The position numbers were made by a program, and so were the translations under genes. 64,000 bases of DNA, taken from Ancylobacter radicis. Lineage in GTDB: Bacteria; Pseudomonadota; Alphaproteobacteria; Rhizobiales; Xanthobacteraceae. Within the stretch, counting starts at the first letter, position 1. Each line of letters begins with the position of its first letter. The stretch spans positions 237,915-301,914 of the forward strand of contig NZ_JAHCQH010000020.1 in assembly GCF_018449475.1 (NCBI RefSeq), read 5' to 3'. Below are positions 52,148 through 61,520 of this stretch, piece after piece. Below the pieces are notes generated by a model. The model was not told where the DNA came from. It made no database searches and saw nothing but the letters and a program-made list of their open reading frames with translations.

Positions 52148-52496
52148 GTTCGGGGTCGCGCTCCGGCGCGTCCCCGTTGCGCTCGACCCGGTCGCGATGC
52201 AGCGCGGCGCGGGCCAGCAGCATCAGGGTCACCGGCGTGGTGATGGTCAGGAACAGCGCGATCAGCAGTTCATGCACCAGCATCCGCCCCTGCAGCACCG
52301 AAAAGCAGATCATCGAGCCGACCAGCAGGCACCCCGCCCCCACCGTCGCGCCCAGCGAGGGGGCGTGCACCCGCGAATAGAAATCCGGCAGCCGCAGCAG
52401 CCCGATCGAGCCGATCAGCGCGATCACCGCCCCGAGCAGGACCAGCACGGAGACTAGGAGAGCCGCCCAGAGCGGCAGGTCGGGTGCCTCGCTCAT
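52131..52496 (-). CDS. phaG: Pha/Mrp cation:proton antiporter subunit G
   Basis: A 121-residue membrane protein with three helices (LLVSVLVLLGAVIALIGSIG at the N-terminus) and the MnhG/PhaG block LRLPDFYSRVHAPSLGATVG. Last gene of the operon. Its start overlaps the phaF stop by four bases (ATGA). Part of the multi-subunit antiporter exporting Na+ or K+ in exchange for H+. Confidence 0.92.
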   Translation of the reverse strand: MSEAPDLPLWAALLVSVLVLLGAVIALIGSIGLLRLPDFYSRVHAPSLGATVGAGCLLVGSMICFSVLQGRMLVHELLIALFLTITTPVTLMLLARAALHRDRVERNGDAPERDPEPIDIA

Positions 52497-52774
52497 TCGA
52501 TAACTTCCCCGCGCATCAAGAACTTAGCCATGGCGACCGTCGCCACGAAGCCGAGCGTGCCGATGAGCAGGGCGGCTTCGAAATAGAGCGTGGTGCCCGA
52601 GCCGATGCCGATGGTGATGAGCATCAGCATGGCGTTCACATAGAGCGTGTCGAGCCCGAGAATACGGTCCTGCGCCCGTGGTCCGCGCAGGAAGCGCACG
52701 GCGCACAGCCCCATCGAGACCGCCAGCATGATCTGCGCCAGGGTCAGCGACCAGCTGAGGATGAGGACGCTCAT
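52493..52774 (-). CDS. phaF: Pha/Mrp cation:proton antiporter subunit F
   Basis: A 93-residue protein with three helices and the subunit F signature FLRGPRAQDRILGLDTLYVN. It overlaps phaE and phaG by four bases on either side, so all are translationally coupled. Confidence 0.92.
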   Translation of the reverse strand: MSVLILSWSLTLAQIMLAVSMGLCAVRFLRGPRAQDRILGLDTLYVNAMLMLITIGIGSGTTLYFEAALLIGTLGFVATVAMAKFLMRGEVIE

Positions 52775-53268
52775 TCGAAGATCTCCCGAAGCAAGACCTC
52801 ATAGCGCAGCTTGATGAGCTCCGCCCATTCCAGTTCGTCAACCAGATCAAGCACATGCAGCAGAAGTGTACCGCGCGAAGGGTCGTAGCTCACCCATTGC
52901 GTGCCCGGCGTGCAGGTGAGGATGATCGCCAGCACGGCGAGGCCGTAGCGGTCCGTCATCTCCAGGCGGAGGCTCATGAAACCGGCATGGGTCCGCCGTT
53001 CCGCCTCGCCCAGAATAATCCGCCCTACCGCAAGGTTGGAGCGGAAGACGTCGATGAAAACGCGTCCCGCGAGCTGCAGCACCGCGCGGGGGCGGCGCAG
53101 ACGGGCGGGCGGCGGATCGAGCGCCACCATCGCCCAGGTGCCGCCGAACGCCACCAGCGCGCCGAACAGCACCGTGCCGGGGGCGACGCTCTGCTTCAGC
53201 AGCAGCCACATCACCACAAGTGCAAGGAACATCAGCGGAAATGGCAGCACGCGGCGGATCAGGCTCAT
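52771..53268 (-). CDS. phaE: Pha/Mrp cation:proton antiporter subunit E
   Basis: A 165-residue subunit E with N-terminal helices (LPFPLMFLALVVMWLLL) and a soluble C-terminal part containing VLAIILTCTPGTQWVSYD and LHVLDLVDELEW. The ATG at 53268 overlaps the phaD stop (ATGA). Longer in-frame readings run into phaD and are rejected. Confidence 0.92.
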   Translation of the reverse strand: MSLIRRVLPFPLMFLALVVMWLLLKQSVAPGTVLFGALVAFGGTWAMVALDPPPARLRRPRAVLQLAGRVFIDVFRSNLAVGRIILGEAERRTHAGFMSLRLEMTDRYGLAVLAIILTCTPGTQWVSYDPSRGTLLLHVLDLVDELEWAELIKLRYEVLLREIFE

Positions 53269-54899
53269 GGCGCGGCCTCCGAGGGGACCCGCACCGGTGC
53301 GCCGGTGCCGAGTACGTCCTGGGCATAGACCTGCGGCCAGTAGAGCACCTGCGCGGTGGCCTCCATATAGCGCATGGCCGGTCCGCCAAGGATCGTCAGG
53401 CCCACGCAGATGAACAGCAGCGCGCCGATCGGCAGGATTTCGATCGCCCGTACCCGTGGAATCTCGTCGCCGGACGGAACCCACAGCGCGCGTATGCCCG
53501 AGCGGCTCATCGCGACCAGCGTGATAAAGCCCGACAGCATCAGCAGGATCACGAAAGCCCAGTCATCCGGCTTGATGCTGCCGGCTTCGTTGAGCAGGGC
53601 CGAGAGCATGGCGAATTTGGCGATGAAGCCCGAGAGTGGCGGCAGGCCGGCGAGCAGCACGGTGCAGGCGACAAACGCGCCGCCCAGCATGGCGATGGTG
53701 GCGGGGATGGCGACGCCCACCTCGTCCTCCTCATCCTCGATCTCGTCGTCCGGGTCGCCGAACACTTCCTGCGAGACGGCAAGCACATCCGCCCCCGCCT
53801 GGCGCCCGCGTTCAACCAGTTCGACCAGAAGGAAATAGGCGCAGATCGCCAGCGTCGAGACCACCAGATAGAACAGGGCTCCCGAGATCACCGCACTATT
53901 GCCGGTGCCGATCGCCGCCAGCAGGGTGCCGGAGGAAACCAGCACGCTATAACCGCCAAGCCGCTGCAGCGATTGCGACGCCAGCACGCCGATAGCGCCG
54001 AACACAATGGTCGCCAGGCCGCCGAAATACAGCCATTCCGCGCCGAAGCCAGCGGCGGCGCCGGCTTCCTCGCCAAAGGCGAGCAGGAACAGCCGCAGGA
54101 TGACGTAGACGCCGACCTTGGTCATGATGGCGAACATCGCCGCCACCGGAGTGCTCGCGGCGGCATAGGTGGTCGGCAGCCAGAAGCTCAGCGGCCACAT
54201 GCCCGCCTTCACAAGGAAGGCGACGCCCAGAATGCCGGCGCCGATTTCGAACAGCACCAGCGACGGACTGGAGAGCGCCGGTACCATCCGGCCGACATCG
54301 GCCATGTTGAGCGTGCCCGTCACTCCGTAGATCAGGCTCACCCCGACCAGAAACAGCGACGAGGCCACGAGGTTGATCGGGATGTAGTGCAGGCCGGCGC
54401 GGACCCGTGCCGTCCCGGAACCGTGCAGCACGAGGCCGTAGGAGGCTGCGAGCAGGATCTCGAAGAAGACGAACAGGTTGAACAGGTCGCCGGTAAGGAA
54501 GGCGCCGTTGAGGCCGGTCAGCAGGAACAGGAACAGGGTGTAAAAACGCGGCCCCGCCCGGTGCCAGCGGGCCAGCGAGAACACCAGTGCGGCGCAGCCG
54601 AGGATGGAGGTGACGAGCAGCATCAAGGCCGATAACCGGTCCGCCACCAGCACGATGCCGAACGGGGGTGGCCAGTTGCCCAGAGGGTAGACGATAAGGG
54701 AGGACCAGCGGTCTCCCACCGGCGTGTTGGCGATCGCCACAAGCGCCATCGAAATGACCAGCAGCGCCGCGACGGTGCCCAGGCTGAGGGCCATCTTGAT
54801 GCGGCGCCGCCGTTCGCCCAGCAGCAGCATGAAGGCGCCCACCGCCAGCGGCAGCAGGATGGGGGCGATAACGAGATGGTCGACTGGGCTGCGCATCAT
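53265..54899 (-). CDS. phaD: Pha/Mrp cation:proton antiporter subunit D
   Basis: A 544-residue homologue of complex I proton-pumping subunits (NuoM/NuoN). It has 14 hydrophobic helices and conserved residues such as the Lys in AFLVKAGMWPLSFWLP and the Glu in LFVFFEILLAASYGL. An acidic loop (DDEIEDEEDE) is unusual. ATG at 54899 overlaps the phaC stop. It provides a proton or cation channel half. Confidence 0.93.
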   Translation of the reverse strand: MMRSPVDHLVIAPILLPLAVGAFMLLLGERRRRIKMALSLGTVAALLVISMALVAIANTPVGDRWSSLIVYPLGNWPPPFGIVLVADRLSALMLLVTSILGCAALVFSLARWHRAGPRFYTLFLFLLTGLNGAFLTGDLFNLFVFFEILLAASYGLVLHGSGTARVRAGLHYIPINLVASSLFLVGVSLIYGVTGTLNMADVGRMVPALSSPSLVLFEIGAGILGVAFLVKAGMWPLSFWLPTTYAAASTPVAAMFAIMTKVGVYVILRLFLLAFGEEAGAAAGFGAEWLYFGGLATIVFGAIGVLASQSLQRLGGYSVLVSSGTLLAAIGTGNSAVISGALFYLVVSTLAICAYFLLVELVERGRQAGADVLAVSQEVFGDPDDEIEDEEDEVGVAIPATIAMLGGAFVACTVLLAGLPPLSGFIAKFAMLSALLNEAGSIKPDDWAFVILLMLSGFITLVAMSRSGIRALWVPSGDEIPRVRAIEILPIGALLFICVGLTILGGPAMRYMEATAQVLYWPQVYAQDVLGTGAPVRVPSEAAP

Positions 54900-55237
54900 T
54901 CAGCCTCCCGCCCGTCGACATGGTCGGTACCGGTGCGCCCGCGCGCGGCGAGCAGCACCACGAGAAACAGCGCCGTCATGGCGAAGCCGATGACGATGGC
55001 GGTGAGGACCAGCGCCTGCGGCAGCGGATCGGCCATCTTCGTGGGATCGCCGATGCCGCCCGGCGCCAGTATCGGCGGCGCATCGAGCGTCACCCGGCCC
55101 ATCGAGAAGATGAACAGGTTGACGGCGTAGGAGATCAGCGAGAGGCCGATGATCACCTGAAAGGTGCGCGGACGCAGCACCAGCCACACACCCGAGGCGG
55201 CTAAAATGCCGATGCCGAGGGAGAGGACTATCTCCAT
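54896..55237 (-). CDS. phaC: Pha/Mrp cation:proton antiporter subunit C
   Basis: A 113-residue NuoK-like subunit with three helices and the block VIIGLSLISYAVNLFIFSMG, then DPLPQALVLTAIVIGFAMTA. GGAGG precedes the ATG, which overlaps the phaAB end by ten bases. Symbol used in the sense of the Pha antiporter, not PHA synthase. Confidence 0.92.
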   Translation of the reverse strand: MEIVLSLGIGILAASGVWLVLRPRTFQVIIGLSLISYAVNLFIFSMGRVTLDAPPILAPGGIGDPTKMADPLPQALVLTAIVIGFAMTALFLVVLLAARGRTGTDHVDGREAE

Positions 55238-58146
55238 CTCTCGCCTCCTTCCGTGGCCTGCGAGGCGCGCGTGGAGCGCAGCGACTGGTGCGCGAGGGCG
55301 ATGAGGATCAGCACGGTGGCGCCGACCACCAGCGCGAACACGCCGAGATCGAACAGCAGGGCGGTCGCGAGCGGTATCTTCCCGAGCACCGGCAGGTCCA
55401 GATACTGGAAATGCGAGGTGAGGAAGGGGTAGCCGAACACCCAGGAGCCGATGCCGGTTCCCACCGAGGTCAGCAGGCCGAGCCCCATCCAGCGCAGCGG
55501 CAGGACCCGTAAATGGTCCTCCACCCAGCGCGTGCCGCTCGCCATATATTGGATGACGAAGGCGATCGAGAGGGTGATGCCCGCCGCAAAGCCGCCGCCG
55601 GGCAGGTCGTGGCCGCGCATGAACAGGTACACCGCCAGAACGGCCACCACCGGAAACAGCCAGTTCATGATGAGGCGCGGAATGAGCAGATAGTCGCTCA
55701 CCGTGTCGCCCGGCGTGCGGTCCGGCGCGGCGTCGTCCAGCGCATCCTGAAGACGCTGCTGCTCGGGCAGTTCCTCGCTTTCCGGCGCTGGCCGGAACCG
55801 GCGCAGCAGCGCGAAGACGGTCAGCCCCGCCAGGCACAGCACGACGATCTCGCCCATCGTGTCGAAGCCGCGGAAATCGACCAGGATCACGTTGACGATG
55901 TTGGTGCCGCCGCCCTCCGTATAGGCGCGCTCGACAAAGAAGCGCGAGATGCTCTCCGGCAGCGGGCACGTCATCATGCAATACGACAGGAAGGCGAGGG
56001 CGCCGCCAAAGGCGCAGGCGATGCCGAAATCCGCATAGCGGCGCATCAGGGTCGAGAGCGGCGGCCGCGTCGGGTAGTTGTCCTCGATCCGCTTCGGTAG
56101 CCAGCGCAGGCCCAATAGCAGCAGGACCGTGGTGACAATCTCCACCAGCAACTGCGTCACGGCGAGGTCCGGCGCCGAGAGCCACACAAAGGTCAGGCAG
56201 GTGACGAGGCCAGCGCCGCCGACCAGAACGAGGGCGGCGAAGCGGTGATATTTCGCCTGATAGGCGGCGGCGAGGGCGCAGCCCGCACCAACGATCCACA
56301 TCAGCGCGAAGGCCGGCTCGACCGGGGTTGCCGGCAGCGTGCCGGTGCCCGCCACCCCGCCGACGAGGATCGGCGACAAAGCGGCGAGTGCCGCCAGCAG
56401 CACCACAAGCCGCATTTGCGGCTGAAGACGGCGCGTGCCGAGGGCCCCTTCCGCCGCAGGCGCCCATTGCAGCGCCAGCGTTGCCAGGGCCTTCTCGAAG
56501 ATGCGCTGTCCCTTGAGGCCGCGAATCACCGGCGGCCCCTCAATGCCGCTGTTGAGATAGTCGCGCAGGGCGAGGTACAGCAGGATGCCGCCGCCAAGGG
56601 CAATGCAACTCATCAATAGTGGCAGCGTGAAGCCATGCCACAGGGCCAGACTGTAATAGGGTGTTGAGCCGCCCAGCACGGATTCGACCGCCGTCGCCAG
56701 CAGCGGACCGACCGTGAAACTCGGCACGATGCCGATCAGCAGGCAGATCAGCACCAGCAGTTCGATCGGGAAGCGCATCCAGTGCGCGGGTTCATGCGGC
56801 CGGCGCGGCAGATCGATTGGCGGCGGGCCGAAGAACACGCCAAGTATGAAGCGCAGCGAGTAGGTGACGCTGAAGACGCCGGCCAGTGTCGCCCAATAGG
56901 GCAGGCTGTCATCGAGCAGCGAGCCGGTATGGTCCGCCACCGCCTCGGCGAAAAACATCTCCTTGGAAATGAATCCGTTAAGCAGCGGCACGCCGGCCAT
57001 GGAGGCGGCCGCCACCATGGCGAGGGTGCCGGTGAAGGGCATGTAGCGGTAGAGCCCGCTCAGCTTGCGCAGGTCACGGGTGCCGGTCTCGTGGTCGATG
57101 ATCCCCGCCGCCATGAACAGCGATGCCTTGAAGATGGCGTGGTTCATGGTGTGGAAGATGGCCGCGACCGCCGCCAGCGGGCTGCCAAGGCCGAGCAGCA
57201 AGGTGATCAGCCCGAGATGGCTGATGGTCGAATAAGCCAGAAGGCCTTTGAGGTCCTGCTGATAGATCGCCGCGAAGGCGCCAAGCAGCAGGGTGATGAG
57301 GCCCGCCGGCACCACCATGTAGAACCAGGCATCCGTGCCGGCCATCACCGGCCACAGCCGGATGAGCAGGAATATGCCCACCTTCACCATCGTCGCGGAA
57401 TGCAGATAGGCGGATACAGGCGTCGGCGCCGCCATGGCGTGCGGCAGCCAGAAGTGGAACGGAAACTGGGCGCTCTTGGTGAAGGCGCCGAGCAGGATCA
57501 GCACCAGCGCGGTCGTGTAGAGGTCGCTGTCGAGGATCAGTTCGCGGGAGGCCAGCACCTCGTCGAGATCGTAGCTGCCGACGATGCGCCCGACCAGCAG
57601 CACGCCGACCAGAAGGCACAGCCCGCCCGCCGCGGTGATGATCAGCGCCATGCGCGCGCCGTCGCGGGCCATGGCGCTGTGGTGCCAGTAGCCGATCAGC
57701 AGGAATGAGAAGAGGCTGGTCAACTCCCAGAAAAACACGATCTGGATGAGGTTGCCGGAGATCACCACGCCCACCATCGCGCCCATGAAGGCGAGCAGGA
57801 AGGAAAAGAAACGCGGAACCGGGTCGTCCGGCGACATGTAATAGCGCGCATAAAGCGCCACGAGCGCGCCGATGCCGAAGATCAGCAGGGCGAAAAGCCA
57901 GGCCAGGCCGTCAAGCCGCAGGGTGAAGTCGAGCCCCAGCATGGGCAGCCAGTCGAGACGCAGACGCACGGGCTCCTGCGCGGCCACATCGGGATAGAGC
58001 GCGACGATGATGGCGCAGCCGGCGACCGCGATGGCACCGGCGAGGACGGCGGCAGCGTTACGCGCATTGGTCGGCAGGAAGCCCGCCAGCAGGGCGCCCG
58101 CGAAGGGCAGAACCAGCGCGGCGAGGAGCAACCAGCCATTCGACAT
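55228..58146 (-). CDS. phaAB: Pha/Mrp cation:proton antiporter fused subunits A and B
   Basis: A 972-residue protein with an NuoL-like subunit A part (ELTSLFSFLLIGYWHHS, KSAQFPFHFWLPHAM, HTMNHAIFKASLFMAAGIIDHE) followed by MnhB-type helices at the C-terminus (RGHDLPGGGFAAGITLSIAF). The fusion is typical of group 2 (PhaA'B') operons of Rhizobiales, linked in Sinorhizobium to K+ efflux, pH adaptation and symbiosis. The ATG at 58146 has AGGAGGG some 11 bases upstream; ATG at 58197 is less likely. First gene of the six-gene operon. Confidence 0.93.
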   Translation of the reverse strand: MSNGWLLLAALVLPFAGALLAGFLPTNARNAAAVLAGAIAVAGCAIIVALYPDVAAQEPVRLRLDWLPMLGLDFTLRLDGLAWLFALLIFGIGALVALYARYYMSPDDPVPRFFSFLLAFMGAMVGVVISGNLIQIVFFWELTSLFSFLLIGYWHHSAMARDGARMALIITAAGGLCLLVGVLLVGRIVGSYDLDEVLASRELILDSDLYTTALVLILLGAFTKSAQFPFHFWLPHAMAAPTPVSAYLHSATMVKVGIFLLIRLWPVMAGTDAWFYMVVPAGLITLLLGAFAAIYQQDLKGLLAYSTISHLGLITLLLGLGSPLAAVAAIFHTMNHAIFKASLFMAAGIIDHETGTRDLRKLSGLYRYMPFTGTLAMVAAASMAGVPLLNGFISKEMFFAEAVADHTGSLLDDSLPYWATLAGVFSVTYSLRFILGVFFGPPPIDLPRRPHEPAHWMRFPIELLVLICLLIGIVPSFTVGPLLATAVESVLGGSTPYYSLALWHGFTLPLLMSCIALGGGILLYLALRDYLNSGIEGPPVIRGLKGQRIFEKALATLALQWAPAAEGALGTRRLQPQMRLVVLLAALAALSPILVGGVAGTGTLPATPVEPAFALMWIVGAGCALAAAYQAKYHRFAALVLVGGAGLVTCLTFVWLSAPDLAVTQLLVEIVTTVLLLLGLRWLPKRIEDNYPTRPPLSTLMRRYADFGIACAFGGALAFLSYCMMTCPLPESISRFFVERAYTEGGGTNIVNVILVDFRGFDTMGEIVVLCLAGLTVFALLRRFRPAPESEELPEQQRLQDALDDAAPDRTPGDTVSDYLLIPRLIMNWLFPVVAVLAVYLFMRGHDLPGGGFAAGITLSIAFVIQYMASGTRWVEDHLRVLPLRWMGLGLLTSVGTGIGSWVFGYPFLTSHFQYLDLPVLGKIPLATALLFDLGVFALVVGATVLILIALAHQSLRSTRASQATEGGERWR

Positions 58147-58235
58147 TTGCGCGTCTGCCCTCCTGCTATCGCCCCGATCTTGCGTGATTTCGCCCATTAT
58201 GGTTGATTTGCGTGTCGTCACGCAAGGCAAAAGCC

Positions 58236-58463
58236 ATGGAATTGGCGCCGGAACAGTGCCGGGCCGCTCGGGGACTGCTGAATTGGACCCAGGAGCGGCT
58301 GGCGGAGGAGGCGGGGGTCTCGCGCAGCACCGTGCGGGACTTCGAATGCCATCGTCACGTCCTGCATCGCGGGACGGAAACGCAGATCGTCCGCACGCTG
58401 CAGGAGGCCGGAGTGATGCTGCTGCCGTCCGGCGAACATGGCCCCGGCGTGCGCATCCGCTGA
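58236..58463 (+). CDS. XRE-family helix-turn-helix protein
   Basis: A 75-residue single-domain regulator with the helix-turn-helix NWTQERLAEEAGVSRSTVRD. The C-terminal LQEAGVMLLPSGEHGPGVRI is a short block also found in the phage-region regulator at 62356. It is divergent from the antiporter operon with 89 bases between, so it may control it or itself. The ATG at 58236 is chosen since the longer frame adds no HTH residues. Confidence 0.8.
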   Translation: MELAPEQCRAARGLLNWTQERLAEEAGVSRSTVRDFECHRHVLHRGTETQIVRTLQEAGVMLLPSGEHGPGVRIR

Positions 58464-58674
58464 GCGGGCGTGCCGCGTTGCGGTGGGCCGGGCCCCGCCT
58501 GCCTCCGTCGACGCCTTGGGGCCGCTCTGCTTCGCGCCGCGCCGTGAAAGGGATGCGGAATTTTTCCAGCCCCCTGCGAATGTCGCCAGGGTACGGAGTT
58601 ACTTTCAATGCCGGTCCGATCTACCCTAGCCGGCGGCTTCATGCCGTCGTCGCCTCTCCTCACCAGGCAGAATA

Positions 58675-59073
58675 ATGAATCACGTCACTGATCCGCATCG
58701 AGAAAGTCCGGTCATCCGCACCGTCGCCATGCCCGCCGACACCAATCCGGCGGGCGACATTTTCGGCGGCTGGCTGATGGCGCATATGGATCTGGCGGCC
58801 GGCAACGTGGCGACCCGGCGAGCCAAGGGGCGCGTCGCCACCGTTGCCGTCGAGGGCATGAGCTTTATCAGCCCTGTGCTGGTGGGCGATGAAGTCAGTT
58901 TCTACGGTGATGTGCTGTCGGTTGGTCGCAGCTCGCTGCGCATACGGGTGGAAGCCTGGCGACGCCCGCGCGAGGAGGAAGTCATGAACAAGGTCACGGA
59001 GGCGATCTTCACCTTCGTCGCGATCGGAGCGGATCGCCGGCCGCGGGCGGTCGATTCCTCGTCGGTGGACTGA
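58675..59073 (+). CDS. YciA-type acyl-CoA thioesterase
   Basis: A 132-residue hotdog-fold thioesterase that hydrolyses short to medium acyl-CoA. Conserved blocks are MPADTNPAGDIFGGWLMAHM (catalytic Asn/Asp region), VATVAVEGMSFISPV and VTEAIFTFVAIG. Stand-alone gene. The upstream 210 bases hold no further gene; a start slightly later is possible but not needed. Confidence 0.92.
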   Translation: MNHVTDPHRESPVIRTVAMPADTNPAGDIFGGWLMAHMDLAAGNVATRRAKGRVATVAVEGMSFISPVLVGDEVSFYGDVLSVGRSSLRIRVEAWRRPREEEVMNKVTEAIFTFVAIGADRRPRAVDSSSVD

Positions 59074-59221
59074 CGGCTCAGGACCCTATCCTTGCGCGCC
59101 AGTCGGGGCGCGCCGATGGGGTCGAACGGATGATCGGATGCGTGTGGACCGTCCGCCACGCGCGGTTGGCGGGCGGTGCCGCCTTTGATAACGTGCCTCC
59201 CTCGCGCCTAAGCGGCGCCGT

Positions 59222-59297
59222 GGGCCTGTAGCTCAATGGTTAGAGCCGACCGCTCATAACGGTCTGGTTGTAGGTTCGAGTCCTACCGGGCCCACCA
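59222..59297 (+). tRNA. tRNA with CAU anticodon (probably tRNA-Ile2), integration target
   Basis: A full cloverleaf of 76 bases including CCA: acceptor GGGCCTG/CGGGCCC, D stem GCTC/GAGC, anticodon stem GACCG/CGGTC with loop CTCATAA, and T stem GTAGG/CCTAC. The CAU anticodon could be Met or the lysidine-modified Ile2; the D-loop and stem layout fit Ile2 better. An integrase gene on the other strand ends inside it, which marks it as the attachment site of the element to the right. Confidence 0.93.
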
Positions 59298-60442
59298 GAT
59301 TTTCCGAGGGGCTTTGATTTTCCATCGTTTTTTGCTCCTTTTGCCCCGCCGTTCGGCGAGACAGGCGAAAGTGGGACAATCGGACGGGCCGCCAGAGCGT
59401 CAAGCCGGGCGAAGGCGTTCGCGGCCATAAGCTTGCGCTGCGCTTTGCGGACGTAGATTTCAGCCGTCTCCAGCTTCGACCAGCCGAACACGGCGCAGAG
59501 CTCGGAAGCCGTAGCCCCGCTTTCGGCGAGGATCGTCGCCGCCGCCTTACGGACGCCATGGGCCGAGCAATGCGGCAGGCCAGCCTCATTGCACCAGTCA
59601 CGGAAGCGGTTGCCGAAACTCTCCTTCGTGTAGGGCTTGCCATGTGCCGACACGACGAAGGACCGCTCGCCAATGGGCGTGGCGGCAATGATCTTGCGCA
59701 GTTCGGCGCGCACGGGGATCTCGATCCGCACGGGGCGCCGGTTGCGATTCTTCTCCTGTGTGAACGCGAAGTATCCGCCTTCAACGTGCTGCGGCCCAAG
59801 CGCATAGATGTCGCCGCGCCGCCCGCCTGTGTGGAGTAGGAGCGCCAGCGCCAGCCGCGCCATGCTGCCGATCGGGTGCGCGATCTCGAACCGCCGCACC
59901 TCTTCCACCGTCCAGGCGTGGAACCCCTCGCTCGACGTGTTGATCTTGCCAATGCCGGCCGCTGGGTTTGCCTTCAGCAAGCCCTCAAGCACGCACCAGG
60001 CGAAGAATGCTTTAAGGTACTTCACCAGCTTGTCGGCGGCGCCGGGCGTCTGCCGGCGCTTGTCCCGGCTCTTCTCAATATCGCTACGGCGGAAAGCGGC
60101 CAGCGGGAGCGGCCCGGCGTTGACGGCGTACCGATCCAGCACGCTGCGCTTGTCGCGCTGCGTCGCGGGCTCATGGCCCTTGAAGAGCGAAGACGCATAA
60201 TAGCGGTTCAATGCCCACTGAAAGCTGCCATCGGGCACTCGCTCCAGCTTTGGCCGGCCATCCTCAGGAACGCCGCGCAGAGCGCGGAAGTATGCCGCCA
60301 CGAAGGCGTCAGAGAGCGAGCCATCCTCATTGAGCGCGGCGCGGATGCGCACCTTCTTGCGGCCCGGAACCCGGACATACCAGCGCACATTTCCGCGCGC
60401 GTCGGTGTCGGGGCTCAGATGCCGGAGCTTGATCTCGGCCAT
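59240..60442 (-). CDS. tyrosine recombinase/integrase
   Basis: A 400-residue phage-type integrase. Catalytic residues are Arg208 (HTGGRRGD), His295 and Arg298 (SAHGVRKAAA), Trp321 (FGWSKLE) in place of the second His, and nucleophile Tyr330 (TAEIYVRKA). The N-terminal part has the arm-binding and core-binding domains. The final 17 residues (GPGRTRTYNQTVMSGRL) and the TAA stop are read from the antisense of the tRNA gene. The ATG overlaps the stop of the upstream HTH gene (TGATG). Confidence 0.93.
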   Translation of the reverse strand: MAEIKLRHLSPDTDARGNVRWYVRVPGRKKVRIRAALNEDGSLSDAFVAAYFRALRGVPEDGRPKLERVPDGSFQWALNRYYASSLFKGHEPATQRDKRSVLDRYAVNAGPLPLAAFRRSDIEKSRDKRRQTPGAADKLVKYLKAFFAWCVLEGLLKANPAAGIGKINTSSEGFHAWTVEEVRRFEIAHPIGSMARLALALLLHTGGRRGDIYALGPQHVEGGYFAFTQEKNRNRRPVRIEIPVRAELRKIIAATPIGERSFVVSAHGKPYTKESFGNRFRDWCNEAGLPHCSAHGVRKAAATILAESGATASELCAVFGWSKLETAEIYVRKAQRKLMAANAFARLDALAARPIVPLSPVSPNGGAKGAKNDGKSKPLGKSGGPGRTRTYNQTVMSGRL

Positions 60443-60708
60443 CAGAGCACGCGGCCATCGAGCGGATTATGCGCGAGGGGGGCCTCGCGGAGCGCCTGCC
60501 AATGGTCGTGGATCGCCTGCACGTCCCAAAGCATGATTGCACCGATCTTAAGGCCGGCCGGCATCTTGCCTTCGGCCACCCAATTATCGAAGGTCGACGG
60601 GGACACACTCAGGCTGGCGGCCGCCTCATCCCGGCGAAGGGCGAAGCGCGGCAGCGTCTGTTGCCTCAGGGAGCGGGCGGTCACCGGGCGAACCCCTTTC
60701 TCCAGCAT
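60442..60708 (-). CDS. excisionase-like HTH protein
   Basis: An 88-residue protein with an AlpA/Xis-style winged helix: FALRRDEAAASLSVSPSTF, then DNWVAEGKMPAGLKIGAIML and WDVQAIHDHWQAL. Such proteins bend DNA to direct excision or act as regulators. It ends in the integrase start (TGATG), so it is coupled with int. The ATG at 60708 is chosen because the upstream gene ends at 60729. Confidence 0.8.
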   Translation of the reverse strand: MLEKGVRPVTARSLRQQTLPRFALRRDEAAASLSVSPSTFDNWVAEGKMPAGLKIGAIMLWDVQAIHDHWQALREAPLAHNPLDGRVL

Positions 60709-60728
60709 TGAGCCCTGTTGCGAGTGCC

Positions 60729-61370
60729 TCACACCAACTCGCCCTGAGCGGCGGTCACCGCCGGCACCAGACGATTCGGGCGAGTTGCAGACCCGCCGAA
60801 GAGCCGCGCGCAACCCTGAATGATCACGCCATCAACCTTGGCTTCGTAATAGAAGCGCGGCCGATTCATGCTCGGTATCCCGGCCGTGAAGCGCGAAACT
60901 TCGCCGCCATCGAACACGATCTCCGCACCGAGCGGGCTGACCGACAGCAGAGTGACGCGGGCGGCGAGGTCTTCATCTTCGATGATCTTGAGAACGGCTT
61001 CGCCGAACCGCCCCTCACCCGTCAGCCCGCACGAGGGCAAGGGCTGCGCCTGGGGCTCTTCGCCAACAAACCCGCCACGCGTGTAGCCAGGCAGGCGGAA
61101 GTGCCAGATGCGCCAAACGTTGCGGGCAGCCTCCTTGCGGAGCCCGCCACCGATGAGCGCGATAAGCATAAAGGCTGCGCGGAACGGGTCCACATCGATG
61201 CCGCCGCCGGGGCCAACCCGCCCCTTCAGGATGTCGGGGCCGAAGCGGCCGCTCGGATCATGCTCAAACTGCGCACTCTGCTCCCGCAGGGCGCGCGAGG
61301 TTTCGGTGAAGGTGCTCATCTCGATGCCGAGCATGGCGACCATCTGGGCGCCAAAAGTGTTGAGTTTCAT
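60729..61370 (-). CDS. phage-type protein of unknown function
   Basis: A 213-residue protein starting MKLNTFGAQMVAMLGIEMST, with an amphipathic N-terminal half, a Gly-rich middle (GRVGPGGGIDVDPFRAAFML) and a C-terminal part with FYYEAKVDGVIIQGCARLF. I see no known domain. It lies in the leftward phage operon between the acidic-protein gene and the excisionase-like gene. The preceding 150 bases (61371-61520) are AT-richer and likely hold its promoter. Confidence 0.65.
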   Translation of the reverse strand: MKLNTFGAQMVAMLGIEMSTFTETSRALREQSAQFEHDPSGRFGPDILKGRVGPGGGIDVDPFRAAFMLIALIGGGLRKEAARNVWRIWHFRLPGYTRGGFVGEEPQAQPLPSCGLTGEGRFGEAVLKIIEDEDLAARVTLLSVSPLGAEIVFDGGEVSRFTAGIPSMNRPRFYYEAKVDGVIIQGCARLFGGSATRPNRLVPAVTAAQGELV

Positions 61371-61520
61371 AGCGGGCCTCTAGTTTCTGGGCGCAATCCG
61401 TCATTAGTCCCATGATAGGATGTCCGCCGGCGTTAAATCAACAATTAATGGGATTGACCCAGCAATTAGAGCGACGTTTTCCACACTCGATATCGGAATT
61501 CCGATATCACCGCCCCCCAT

